Assembly (NCBI GenBank): GCA_017311315.1
Contig: CM029664.1
Location: forward strand, 45,662,510 to 45,726,509
Direction: 5' to 3'
DNA from: Dendrocalamus latiflorus
Taxonomy: Eukaryota; Streptophyta; Magnoliopsida; Poales; Poaceae
Length of the DNA: 64,000 nt
The translations under genes and the position numbers were made by a program. Shown here one piece after another: positions 11,830 to 22,656 of the stretch (the stretch's first letter is position 1; the number at the start of each line of letters is the position of its first letter). The notes beneath the pieces were generated by a model that worked only from the letters and a program-made list of their open reading frames with translations, was not told where the DNA came from and did no database searches.

Positions 11830-12682
11830 AGTGGCAGACGACATCCCAACCTTTTAAATAGATGGGCTAGCAAGCCACATCTAGTACTTAGTAGATACTA
11901 TCTATTTAGTATAATGGGGGAAATATGAAAACCTCACACACAGGTTTTAACTCGCACACTACACTTATGCACGCTTTTCAAAGTACATAAGCCCGAATCT
12001 GTTAAGTCCTTAGCCTTGATCCAATTTGATTTTCTCATGTTCTCCTTGACCTAAATTGCTCTCCCAAGCGCTACGATTTTACTTCAAGGTAGTTTCTTGT
12101 ATTTTGGTCAAACTACCAAAATATCCTTTCTTGACCCAATTATCTCCTTTTGTTGCAAGCAATCGTCATGCTTACCATGTGTGGGTGCACCATTGGCCCA
12201 TGCATCAGCATATCTCTTCCGTTCCGTTTCCACCGGACCATACCTTACTTGGACTGACCAACCCACATGTGCAACCCATCGCTCAAAATTCCCTTCAATA
12301 TTTTTATCCTTCCTTGTGTCATGCTTTAGCTCATCCATCTCTCCTGGCATCCTTAATCGTTCTAGGCCTCGGCTCCTCCATGAGCGTAGCCTCGATTCTC
12401 GCCGTTGACCATGATTGACTCCAAACAACCCTGCATATCTAAAGACAAACAAATGATTTCCTAGCACAAGTTCTTTACAACTTGCCTAATATTAGCAATT
12501 ACTTGTCTCATGCAATCTATAACCACTGACCTAGGTTATCAAATCAACCCCATGACTCAAACTTCTCAAAATCATCCATTTCTACAACCTGTTCAGAAAA
12601 ATCTGTAAATTTGCAAATTACAAATTTGTACTCCTCTAAAATAACAATAGTTCATCACAATAAAACCATAGACCTTCTCACA
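11830..12682 (-). mobile_element. Copia LTR fragment, minus strand, related to LTR of element B
   Basis: The reverse complement aligns along its length with the first ~950 bp of the LTR at 23768-24720. Shared stretches include GATGGGTTGCACATGTGG, TCAAATTGGATCAAGGCTAA and CCCATCTATTTAA. The LTR start (TGTGAGAAGGTC on the minus strand) falls at 12682. The rest of the element is missing or replaced by the repeat array to the left, so this is a truncated or solo LTR. The insertion cuts the gene fragment at 12700-13176. Confidence 0.75.
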
Positions 12683-12699
12683 TGGTCCTTCAGTGAGAA

Positions 12700-13176
12700 T
12701 GACCTCTGCCGCTGCCTCATCGTAGGTGTCGCCGGGGTAGGTCTCCTGGACCAGGGAGAAGGTGGTGGCGGGCGGTCAGGTGCCACGAGGAGGCTGAGAG
12801 AGCGGTGGACGGGGTAGGAGGGGAGGACGGAGTAGGGTGTGACGCGGGTGGGGAAGGGGAGGAAGGAGAGTGCGACGCGGACGTACTCGGCGGCGATGAC
12901 GTTGGCCTCGGTGCTGACATCATGGGTACGGAGGGTGAGCACGCGGAGGTGGGCGGTGGCGGAGTCATTGGAGCCAAGGGTGAGGAAGAGCGCGTGGTAG
13001 CGCGATGGCGGGGCGGGCGTGAGGAGGAGGTGGTAGGAGGTGACCAATGCAGCGACGAGGCCCAGGAAGATGAGGTACCTGCACCTTCCCATGCCGCTGC
13101 TGCCGTCGCCAATGGCGGGCGTGGGGGAGAGGAGGAGCGGCTGCTGCTTGCCGCAGCGAGACAAGGGCACAGACAT
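12700..13176 (-). pseudogene. 5' fragment of AMP1/PLA3-like glutamate carboxypeptidase gene
   Basis: The frame starts MSVPLSRCG and has a hydrophobic segment (YLIFLGLVAALVTSYHLLL, about residues 33-51), as expected for a type II membrane anchor. HALFLTLGSNDSATAHLRVL, STEANVIAAEYVRVAL, PFPTRVTPYSVLPSYPVHR and, after a one-base frameshift near 12775, FSLVQETYPGDTYDEAAAEV follow. This order matches my recollection of the N-terminus of plant glutamate carboxypeptidase II homologues (Arabidopsis AMP1, rice PLA3, maize VP8). These are ER-membrane M28-family proteins of about 700 residues that limit meristem size and leaf initiation. Only about 165 residues remain. Homology stops about 20 bp before an LTR start at 12682, so the protease domain is lost. 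Identification is from memory of the family, not a search. Confidence 0.6.
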
Positions 13177-14066
13177 GAGTCAAAGTTGTCGGCACAAAGC
13201 GGTCTATCGTCTATATTTTTTAGTAGCACTGCTCTTGCCCACAAACAATGCACGCCATGTTTGTATTTGTTTCTAAAAAATGTTTTCCTATAATAAATGA
13301 CTTTTATAAAGTACCTAACTTTTAAAAGGAATGTCTTTTTAAGATGATATCTACTAATCAATTGTAGTATATACTAAGTGACTTCATTTATATCATCTAA
13401 AATTGTACGCGAGTCTCTCTTTACAAGCTATTGCTATTTATTAGTTAAAACTAAAAGCCATCGGCAAAAGCCGATACGAACACCCCCGCGGAGCAACGAC
13501 GAAAACACCATTAGTGATACTTTCTGCAAAAATATGGCAATGATTGACGATTAACGATAGAAAATTAAGGCAAGTCGTGTCTGCTATTAGTGCTTTTGTT
13601 GATGCCGACGAGTACTTTTCCACGTAGAAATTTGATTCACTCGTGAGCAACGTTCTAACTCCACAAATTCATGGGATCTGCACCGGGCAGTATCCATCAA
13701 TAATTTTGTCTTGCCGCACAGCTCAGGCTCTAGGATTAGGTTGCTTTAATTTACGATATTTTAGATAGATTTATATCTATATACTGGCTGGTAGTGCTGT
13801 CCTTTAGTCAGTTTGGTTGATCCATGAGTCATCATGAGCAGGTCCAACTCACTAGCTCAGGCTTCTGGTTTATTCAGATCAAAGACGACCAGATTCCGGT
13901 TACTGTTAAACAGTGGTGCCGGTCTGGTTGTCCAATTCGGCTATTTCTGTGTGCGAGAGCGAGAATAATTGGAACTTGGAGGGTACTGTATCAGGATTAG
14001 GACCTTGTTCCAAATGGAAAATGGGGAAGACAGAAGAGCGCTCACCATCCGACCTCATCGATGTCG
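13177..14066. other. non-coding stretch
   Basis: No supportable gene. 13433-13515 resembles 9950-10030. The start of the region could hold the promoter of the gene fragment to its left, but no clear TATA box is placed. Confidence 0.4.
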
Positions 14067-14172
14067 TAATAGTAAACGAATTGAGATGCTTGGAATTGAC
14101 AACAAGATTCACTCAGATCTAATAGTAAACGAATTGAGATGCTTGGAATTGACAACAAGATTCACTCAGATC
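14067..14172. repeat. 53 bp tandem duplication (2 copies)
   Basis: Units 14067-14119 and 14120-14172 are identical by eye (TAATAGTAAACGAATTGAGA to CACTCAGATC). Perfect identity suggests a recent local duplication. Confidence 0.95.
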
Positions 14173-14507
14173 CTCGTCGGCATCGTAGTAGGAACCAGAC
14201 AGCAGCACGGCACCACAAAATTAAACAGACGCAACCAAATACCAACAGTCAACAGCAATGCACCAATGTCTTTATTTGGGCCTGGATAACCTTACTCCGT
14301 CCAATTTACAGGACGTCTTTTCTTCCCCTGTTGTTAGATTTACGGGGCGTCCACACATTTTCATGCAAAATTTTGGGTTTTTTTCTCTCTCCAATGCCCA
14401 TATTAACTCTTCAACTGCATGCATGGCATTAAATTTTTTAGCTAGTAGTAATTATGCATGGCTATTGACTGATGGTGTAAGCGGTGAGAGAAGAGGTAAT
14501 ATATTAA

Positions 14508-15102
14508 GGTCCTGTTTGGCACAGCTTCACCAACAGCTTCATGAGTTGTTATGAGCTGTTTTTTGCCAAACACCCTTTTTGCAAACAGCTTCATGGGTGA
14601 AGCTCCTTTTTTTGTGCTCTCACAAAGGAATGGAGAGAGGTGAAGCTGAAAAAAGTAGCTTTTCACAGCTCTCTCCCTCAGGCCCGCAGTCCTAGGAACC
14701 CACTGCCCCTCTGGTTCACCAAAATTACACGCATTTGCCACTAGTACTTTTGTTAAAGCATCGTGACTACGAAACATAAACAAGGCACTAATATTGCATC
14801 CTAATGATTTTTATTTTTTATTTTTTATTATTTTAATTTTTTAATTCATACTCATTCAAATATATTATTTTTTAATTCATATGACCATATACAAATATAC
14901 AACTCCAAATGTTAGAACAAGTCAGGTAGACAGGGGCATCTTGGACAATTGCCCTCTCTCAGCCATGCATGAAGCTGTTGGTGAATCTGTTTTGCCAAAC
15001 AGTTTTCCAAAACAGATTTAGCTTCATCGGTGAAGCTGCTCGTGAAGCTGAAACACAAAAAAACAGCTTCACTAGTGAAGCTGAGCTGTGCCAAACGGGG
15101 CC
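14508..15102. mobile_element. Tourist-like (PIF/Harbinger) MITE, copy 1
   Basis: Terminal inverted repeats are GGTCCTGTTTGGCACAGC at the left and GCTGTGCCAAACGGGGCC at the right, flanked by the 3-bp duplication TAA (14505-14507 and 15103-15105). Subterminal CAGCTTCAC/GTGAAGCTG words recur. No transposase. Length 595 bp. A sister copy lies at 15212. Confidence 0.88.
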
Positions 15103-15179
15103 TAAAGGTATACTTAAGGGATTAACTAAGGACTATTTAGTCATTTGAAGTCATTATTGATCTATGTGCTGAATGAATA

Positions 15180-16053
15180 CTCCCTCCGTCCAAGCTTATA
15201 AGATGTATTTAGGCCATGTTTGGCACAGCTTCACCAACAGCTTCATGAGCTGTTGTGAGCTGTTTTTTACCAAACACCCTTTTTGCAAACAGCTTCATAG
15301 GTGAAGCTCCTTTTTTCTGCTCTCACAAAGGAATAGGGAGAGGTGAAGCTGAAAAAAGTAGCTTTTCACAGCTCTCTCCCTCAGGCCTGTAGTCCTAGGA
15401 ACCCACTGCCCCTCTGGTTCACCAAAATTACACGCATTTGCCACTAGTCCATCCCATTCACCTCTTCCGTTCACCAAAATTTCACTGCTCCTAATGATTT
15501 GACTACGAAACATAAACAAGGCACTAATATTGCTTCCTAATGATTTTAATTTTTTATTATTATTATTTTTATTTTTTAATTCATACTCATTCAAATATAT
15601 TATTTTTTAATTCATATGACCATATACAAATATACAACTCCAAATGTTAGAACAAGTCAGGTAGATAGGGGCATCTTGGACAATTGCCCTCTCTCAGCCA
15701 TGCATGAAGCTGTTTTGCCAAACAGTTTTCCAAAACAGATTTAGCTTCATCGGTGAAGCTGCTCGTGAAGCTGAAACAAAAAAACAGCTTCACTAGTGAA
15801 GCTGAGTGTGCCAAACGGGGCCTTACTCTTAACATATAGACAAGAAAATAGTAAAAATAACTAGATTACCCCTAATTATTATCTCTAAGTACTATATTTT
15901 AATGCTTATATGTATAGAATAACAAATAAAGCTATATATTTATTAGAAATATAAAGAAAATACTACACTAATTTTGCATTGGAGTATCAAATACGTCTTA
16001 TATTTATAGACAATGCCATTTAAAAAATGTAATGTAAACTTGGATAGAGGGAG
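15180..16053. mobile_element. Stowaway-like MITE, split by a Tourist MITE
   Basis: The left end is CTCCCTCCGTCCAAGCTTAT after TA (15178-15179); the right end is TTGGATAGAGGGAG before TA (16054-16055). These are Stowaway (Tc1/mariner) ends with a TA target site. Without the nested 611-bp element and its 3-bp duplication the length is about 260 bp, a normal Stowaway size. Confidence 0.85.
15212..15822. mobile_element. Tourist-like (PIF/Harbinger) MITE, copy 2, nested
   Basis: Ends are GGCCATGTTTGGCACAGC and GTGTGCCAAACGGGGCC, flanked by TTA (15209-15211 and 15823-15825). It is the same family as the element at 14508 and very similar over its whole length. It sits inside the Stowaway element, so it inserted later than that element. 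Confidence 0.88.
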
Positions 16054-16055
16054 TA

Positions 16056-16419
16056 TATGAGTAGATGAAAGGAGGATCCAAGAAGGTTCGATGAGGATCC
16101 ACACCGAATCACGAGGATCCCTGGATAAGAGAGACAAGCCAAAACATTGCTGCAGCAGCAGCAAAACAAAGGAAATGATACAAGACCACTGCATTGGAGA
16201 GTACGTTCTGGTATACATACATAGTTACATACTGTACCACCCACCAAGAAATATATTGCATTGTGGTAGATGCTCTCAATAGAAGCTAGAAAAAAATTGC
16301 TCAACTGGACAAGGCACCAGTAAAAATACAGGAGAAGATTATAGGAGAACATGCCTCTAGTGGAACAGGAAAGGAGATTACCGAACAGCACAGAGTAGCA
16401 AGCCACCAATTACACAGGA
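16056..16419 (-). other. 3' flank and likely 3' UTR of the LYK3-like gene
   Basis: The region follows the stop codon of the receptor kinase on the minus strand and has no other gene. It is AT-rich as expected of a 3' UTR; I could not place a definite polyadenylation signal. Confidence 0.5.
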
Positions 16420-19400
16420 TCACCTCCCAGCCACAAGACCACTGAACACTTGGCTGTTCCCAGCTAGCGTCGCTTCCCACTCGATGGACGACAGCAGTAT
16501 TTGCGACAACGTGATTACCGCTTGCTTCATGTCTGGCCGCAGAACAGGATCTTCCTCGACACATTGTTTTGCTAGCATGGCCATCTTAGCAGACGAATTT
16601 TAGAGTGCTCAGTGATGATTTAGCTTTCAAGCAAAGGTAATGTGAAATGTGCAGGCAAGAAAACTAGGATGTAATGCTGATTTCAAGTAAAACAGGTGTT
16701 TATTGTTCATACCTTGTATACGCAGTCATGAGGATACATGTCCATTAGATTAGGGTCAATGCAGTCTTTCAGGCTCCCCATATACATTGAATTAGGACAA
16801 TTCCTTAGTGCAGTCAACATCTGCGGAGTCAAAACCAAAGCTGTTCAAATCTTTTGGAGTTTAAGTGTAAAACAAGTAAAATATACTGAAACTCGAACAA
16901 AGTCGATGGAAAACCATGTAAACTTGGATGAGAAGATCATTCTAAACCCATAAGCTGTAAAATTTATTACCAAATGTTCAATTGCTCGTGTAAACCTTAG
17001 AAAACTTACAACTGATGCCAAGGACCGCCTTTCAGAGTTTGAACCTGCACTAATTCCATCCGCCCTTGTGATTGCCTCCTTTCCAGATATTAACTCAAAA
17101 AGTACGACCCCGAAAGCATAAACATCACTTTTCGTAGTTGCCAGGCCATCCCGCAAGTATCTACAAGAACAAAGAAATTTTGTTAGGATATCAAAACTAG
17201 AGACAAGTTGATTTTCTTAAATCAGTACCAGGCTACCGGCAAACTTTACTTACTCAGGGGCCAAATAACCAAAAGTACCCACAACTTTTGTGACAGAAGC
17301 CTCAGCATCATTGGACTTTACCACCAATTTTGCAAGGCCAAAATCTGAAATCTACAGAGACAGAAAATGCAATTCCATGACAGTCCATAAACTGGTATAA
17401 TTGATGCAGTAAAACATGAAAAAAACAATTTCAAATCACCTAACCTTCGCTCTGAAGGAACCATCAAGCAAGATGTTACTTGATTTGATGTCTCTATGAA
17501 CATAATGGTCCTTTGTGTGCTCATGAATGTACTCAAGTCCTCTAGCAGCATCAAGAGCAATTTGGACCCTACAGATCCAAGAAAGTGATGTATAACCTGG
17601 ACGAAGAAAACAAAATCAATCAATAATGATAATCTTGTTGAAAAAATATAAATAAATATGCAAACCAAAAAAAAGCTTAAGAAGTGAGGCATCAGAATCG
17701 AGTTAGCAGCCATTGACAAATGTCCTCAAGCAGTAAGCTTGCTGAAGTTTTACATAACCCCCGTTTGGTTTGCAGAATTGGGCATGGAATTGGATTAGTT
17801 GAATATATATGTTGTTTGGATGTCTTTTGAATTGGAATTGCTGAATTGGAGGACAACTAAAAGAGCCCTCCCGCAATTCGGAGCTCTACCTCTCCGATTT
17901 GAGTGAAATTGGGTGTTCTTCCCCGTGAACGCAGGCTCCTTCCTCCACTCCACATCTCCCTTCCAGTCCAAAGGCAAACTTCGGCGAGCCTCCACCGCCG
18001 CCGGTGAGGGCCATCCACCTGCCGGTGCTGAGCTCCGCTAACCAAATCCACTGCTGTCTTCCCCACCTTCCTATGTCTCCTTCCCCAACTCCAGTATCTC
18101 CCGACAACCAACTGTCGCCGCCAACGAGCTCCCTCAACCACAACCGCTGTCAAGCTCCCCCTCTTTGACCTCGCCGCTCTAGATCTAGTGCCGCCACCAT
18201 GGATAAGCCAGATCTCCTGTAGCCATCTTCCTCAACTCCGGCGGCCGTCGATACTGCGCTGCTGGTGCTCTACACCTCCAAAGGTTGCTTCGTGCTCAAG
18301 CCTCCACTCCATGGAGTCCAGATCGAGATTTGGGGGGGGGGGGGCACGAAGTCACTTGGAACACCGCTGGCAATGGTGGCAGCGACAAGCTTCGTCCTCC
18401 GTCGATCGCCGCTGGCGAACCTCCTCCTCCACCATCCTTGGCGAGCACTTCCCGGACGGCCTTCTCGTGCCGTTTGCCTTGCCAGTGCCCTCGAGGATTT
18501 CATGCTGCAGGAGCTCATGGCCGGCACCGTCGTTGCCTCAGGAAGTGCTCTCCGACCCTCACCGTCGGTGGAGTTCGGTGAGGTTGGATCTTGAGGCAGT
18601 GACAGCCATGCCCAAGAGGATGGCTTGGATGGCTGTTGGGCGAAGAGGACGAGAGGATGCATTTCCAGACTTCCAGTTAAAAGGCAACCAAACAAGAATT
18701 GAAATGGACTTGTGAGTTCATTTCTATGCACCACTTTCATTGACAACCAAAAAAAATTGAATCACACTCAATGCCATTTTTACCTGAAATTGAATTGGGA
18801 CTTCAATTCCAAAAACCCAATTCAATTCAGGGATCCAAACGGAGCCTAAAGGTTTTTTGGTTGCTATGTACTCCACAAATACAAATATACAATGTTGAAG
18901 GTGCTGGAACCAGTAAAAGTTATCAGAGTTAAACAGCAAAGGTACGGGTTTCACAATATTAAATTTATGAATGGCTTGTGAAAGTTACTTATTCTGCAAA
19001 GGTGAGAGTCATATCTAAGATTAAGTAAAGCTTTCATAAAAGTGCCAGATGGCAGTATACCTTTGCTTTGAGGATCATGAAGATGATTTTTGAGTGAACC
19101 TTTTTGAGAGTACTCATAAACCAGGAACAGTTCATCCTTACTTGCTGCATACCCAATCAACTCTACCTTTGACAAAACATGGATCACAGAAATGAAAGTT
19201 CAAAAAACATAGCAAGTTAAGATACAATCTAGACTAAGGATTTTATGAGAACTGTAAAATGTCATACCAGACTGGCATGGTGAACCTTACAAAGAACTTT
19301 CATCTCTACTATAAATTCTTTAGTTTTAGTTGCTGTCATTCTCTTTATCGCGACCTCCTGTAAACAGCATTTTTGTTATTGGAAAGGCAAGGCATAGTAA

Positions 19401-22400
19401 AAGTTTTGCACAGAAATGGCCAGCTCGGATCTCAGACCTGATCTCGAAGAACACCATAGTAAACAGAGCCATATGTACCATGGCCCAGAAGATTTGCATC
19501 AGAAAATGAATCAGTTGATGTGAGTATTTCTTCATATGTAAACACAATGGGCTTCTCTCTATCAAACACATCTACTACCATACCTGTGATAGAGGAAGAC
19601 TCAGAACAGCTTGTATATGATAGGAACAAAAGGAAAATAAAAGGAATCACCATTAGTTTATGCTAGCAATAGCTCGTCACACCAAGACATTAAAATGGTA
19701 TTTTAATTGTGAATCTCCATATCAACACTGTTTTTTCTTGGATTCTGTTTGGACAAAGTACTTGGTTGCAGATGTTTATTTCTATTTGGTGTTGCTTGAA
19801 CCCATATGGAACTGAATAGGCTATGAAAGTTTGCATGGGTATAACGCAAATAAAATGCTGGCATGGGTGTTCTATGTAATAACATGTTGACAAGAGTGCA
19901 CAATGTGATCATCAAGAATGCAATCCCTCATATTAATCCGCATCCATCAGGAATTTAAGAAAGTTGTACTCTTGCTTAAACCATTGCAGAACAGGTAACA
20001 AAATAATGCAAATAAAACGCTGGCATGGGTGTTCTATGTAATAACATGTTGACAAGAGTGCACAATGTGATCAGCGAGAACGCAATCCCTCATATTAATA
20101 CGCATCCATCAGGAATTTAAGTTGCATGACAACATGTCGAACAGTAATATGCCTTTTATAAAGTACCAGTTTTATTAAACCACTCTTCCATTTAATGTCA
20201 CTAAATACATCCACCTGAACTTTGCAAAAACCCATTTCCCACCAGGGTTATAAGTATGTGGAGCTCAGGGATGGTTAACAGAATGTGAACTGACCTTTCG
20301 GGATATTCATATGATGATCTCCATCATCCGTTCTTGATTGTTTCGCATTTCCAAATTGGCAGCACAAGTATCTTCCAGAACCATAACAAAAACTACCACT
20401 CTTAAGAAGTTGAAACTTATGTGACGTCGGCTGGTCTGGGCTCTTTCTCTGGTTATTTGAAGCTTGGAGATTGTATTGGAAGAACTTGCACAGAACAAGT
20501 GCAAGGAGAGCAATAGCAATCAAAGCAAGTGCAACTCCCATGCTGCCAATAACCCATCCATAAGGGAATTTTGTGGAATGATGTTCTGATATCTCTGCAG
20601 TTGTATGTCAGACAAATACTCTGTTACGTTATCATAATAAGGAACATGTTGATTGGAGATACTCCTCCTAGCTAACAAAACTGACACTTTCAACGCTAAT
20701 ACTTGAACAAAACTATAGGGCAAGGGCCCTTAGAATGGCACAAATATTGCAAACAATCCTGTCACTGATTGTTCTCAAAATATCATATATCTACCTAAAA
20801 ATCACCCAAAAATACAAAATGCATCAATACTAATATTACTGCAGAGACATGAAACAAAACGTACTCAAAACATCAAGGAATGCGATGTAACAGGTACCTG
20901 ACAATGTATTTTGTGTGGGTGCTGGTGCAGGAGCGGGGGCAGGAGGAGACATCGCAGCATAAGGCTGGCCAGGAACTGCACATGGGTATACAGGAATTAA
21001 GTAAAAAAAAAGGTGGAAGCAGCTATTTTCGATAATAAACTTCATTACAAACTAGAAGGGAAATTGCAAAAGGAACAGTAAGAAAGTTGATGACACCAAA
21101 CACGATTTCATTGTAATCATGCCAAGAAGAACATATTGTATGAATATAACATTAAAGAAAAGGCAACTCCGCTAAATAAGTAAAATAAATCGGAGATCTT
21201 CGCCGGCTGAACAGGCCAACATCACCTGATATTGCGCAGCTCAGCATTTAAGTTCTGAAGAAATGAGCACACTGCGGTCCATGCCGCCTCTCTGCTATTA
21301 AATATCTCAACTTACTGATACCTTATTTGGTGCCATATAATTACGTTGGGTCCTAAATGAAAATTTGCATGGCATGTATTAACTGTAATAACTCAATGTC
21401 ACAATGTGCCTCCTTGTGCCACACTCGTACATAACAGCACATCTAGAGATGCTACCGAATCAGTCAAGGGATTATTTAACTCCATTTTGTATATGTTCTG
21501 AAGGCAATCAAGTCAAATCATGCGATTCTGTTCTGATAGCATTTTTCACAAACTTGCTGAAACAAACTGATCCTAAATACACTACGAGGTTCAGATTGTG
21601 TTCCTACTCCTTCCGGTTTGAATGATCAAAAGAAAGGAATAAACTGTTCAAGCCCAGTTCTAGCCGACTAATGAGCACATGTCTGTGCCACCTCACTAAA
21701 CAACACACACGTATCTATACGCTATCAGAAATATAACTTGACACAAAATGGTTCACCATCTTAATGAAACAATTGGTAAATTTTGGGTGCAGCCACAAGA
21801 AGAAAAACGCGATTGCCTTGCGGCAATTAGAGATCCATAAAACCAAAGAATCCGAACTTCGTAACGAGCAGTAATTAGAGATCCATCATCCATGCTTGCA
21901 GCAACCCAACAAGCCGAGGGAAGAGAACTGAATCGCAAATTTATAAAGATAGAAGCTTTTGATCAAATTGTAGAAATGATCATTAAACATTGGGTCACCT
22001 GAGTTGAGTGGGATGTAGTACACCTTCCCCGTGGTGATGGGGTCGGGGCCGGCCATGCCATTGGCGGCCTCGATGGCGTCCATGCTTGCCCCGAACCTAC
22101 TCGATAGCGACTCCACCGTGTCGCCGTCAACACCGACGTAGCTGAGGAGGTAGTTCCAGGGGCCGGACGAGCAGCCGCAGAGCAGGTGGAGCGCCACGAC
22201 GGCGCCGGGGCGCGGCGGCCGCTGCGCCCCTCCACCCGGCGGCGGCACGGCGAGGCCGGCGTACGCCGCGGCCGCCACGCCGGCCGCGGTGGCGTTGGGG
22301 GGCGCCGTGGCGGGGACGGTGTAGGTAGTGTTGGCGAGGTAGGTGCGGGAGGCGAGGCAGGAGCAGTTCTTGCGCACGAAGGCGTAGCCCGGGCTAGCGG

Positions 22401-22656
22401 CCGCGTCGGCTGTGAGGTCGCCCGGCGAGGCGTCGAACATGGACTCGAGCACGCTGGCGTTGGCGGCCGCGCCGGCGGCCGGGAAGGCGATGAACGCCGT
22501 GCAAACGCGCGAGAGCTCGGAGCAGGCAAGCGGCGGCGTGGTGGCGTTCGCGGGGGCGGGGGCGGGGGCCGGGGCCGTGTCGGCGCCTTCGCCAGAGACG
22601 GCGAGGGCCAGGAGGATGAGGAGCGGGAGGAGGAGGCGGCGGCGGCGGGGAGGCAT
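16420..22656 (-). CDS. LYK3-like: LysM-domain receptor-like kinase, LYK3-type, 11 exons, intact
   Basis: Coding exons on the minus strand: 22656-21999, 20975-20898, 20594-20295, 19583-19438, 19357-19268, 19166-19061, 17596-17445, 17351-17254, 17160-17010, 16820-16713, 16584-16420. They total 2052 bases, 683 residues plus TGA, with all introns GT-AG and all phases consistent. Residues 1-24 are a signal peptide. The ectodomain has NCSC (97-100) and CGC (160-162), CxC pairs typical of LysM receptors, and a clear third LysM (about 170-217). A Pro/Ala-rich stalk (220-245) precedes a membrane helix (about 259-281). The kinase has GHGTYGSV (379-386), Lys399, HRD (493-495), DFG (513-515) and APE (541-543), so it should be an active RD kinase. 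The C-terminus SQVFSGLVAGR matches Arabidopsis LYK3. Likely role: plasma-membrane sensing or modulation of chitin or lipo-chitooligosaccharide signals (family knowledge). The start is the Met before the signal peptide. Confidence 0.95.
17758..18846. mobile_element. Harbinger-like TIR element with GC-rich core, in an LYK3-like intron
   Basis: The left end is CCCCCGTTTGGTTTGCAGAA and the right end, reversed, is GGCTCCGTTTGGATCCCTGA. Both are flanked by TAA (17755-17757 and 18847-18849). Edges are rich in GAATTGG/CAATTCC. The core (about 17880-18700) is GC-rich with overlapping open frames on both strands but no transposase motif, and contains a 13-G run near 18332. It may be a cargo-carrying (Pack-type) non-autonomous element. 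It lies in the 1464-bp intron between exons 6 and 7. Confidence 0.75.
19846..20121. repeat. 114 bp direct repeat in an LYK3-like intron
   Basis: Copies 19846-19959 and 20008-20121 run from GCAAATAAAA(T/C)GCTGGCATG to CATCAGGAATTTAAG with only a few differences. The offset is 162 bp. They lie in intron 3, between the exon with the membrane helix and the first kinase exon. Confidence 0.9.

Noticed and set aside
12805..13293. 162-codon plus-strand frame
   Set aside because: Antisense to the carboxypeptidase fragment, Gly/Glu-rich shadow.
9950..13515. Possible LTR pair or terminal repeats (similar ~80 bp at 9950 and 13433)
   Set aside because: Same orientation and only moderate identity, with no TG..CA ends or duplication; noted but not called.
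18188..18746. Frames of 100-175 codons in the intron element
   Set aside because: Open in several frames at once because of GC content; no recognisable protein. Kept only as possible cargo.
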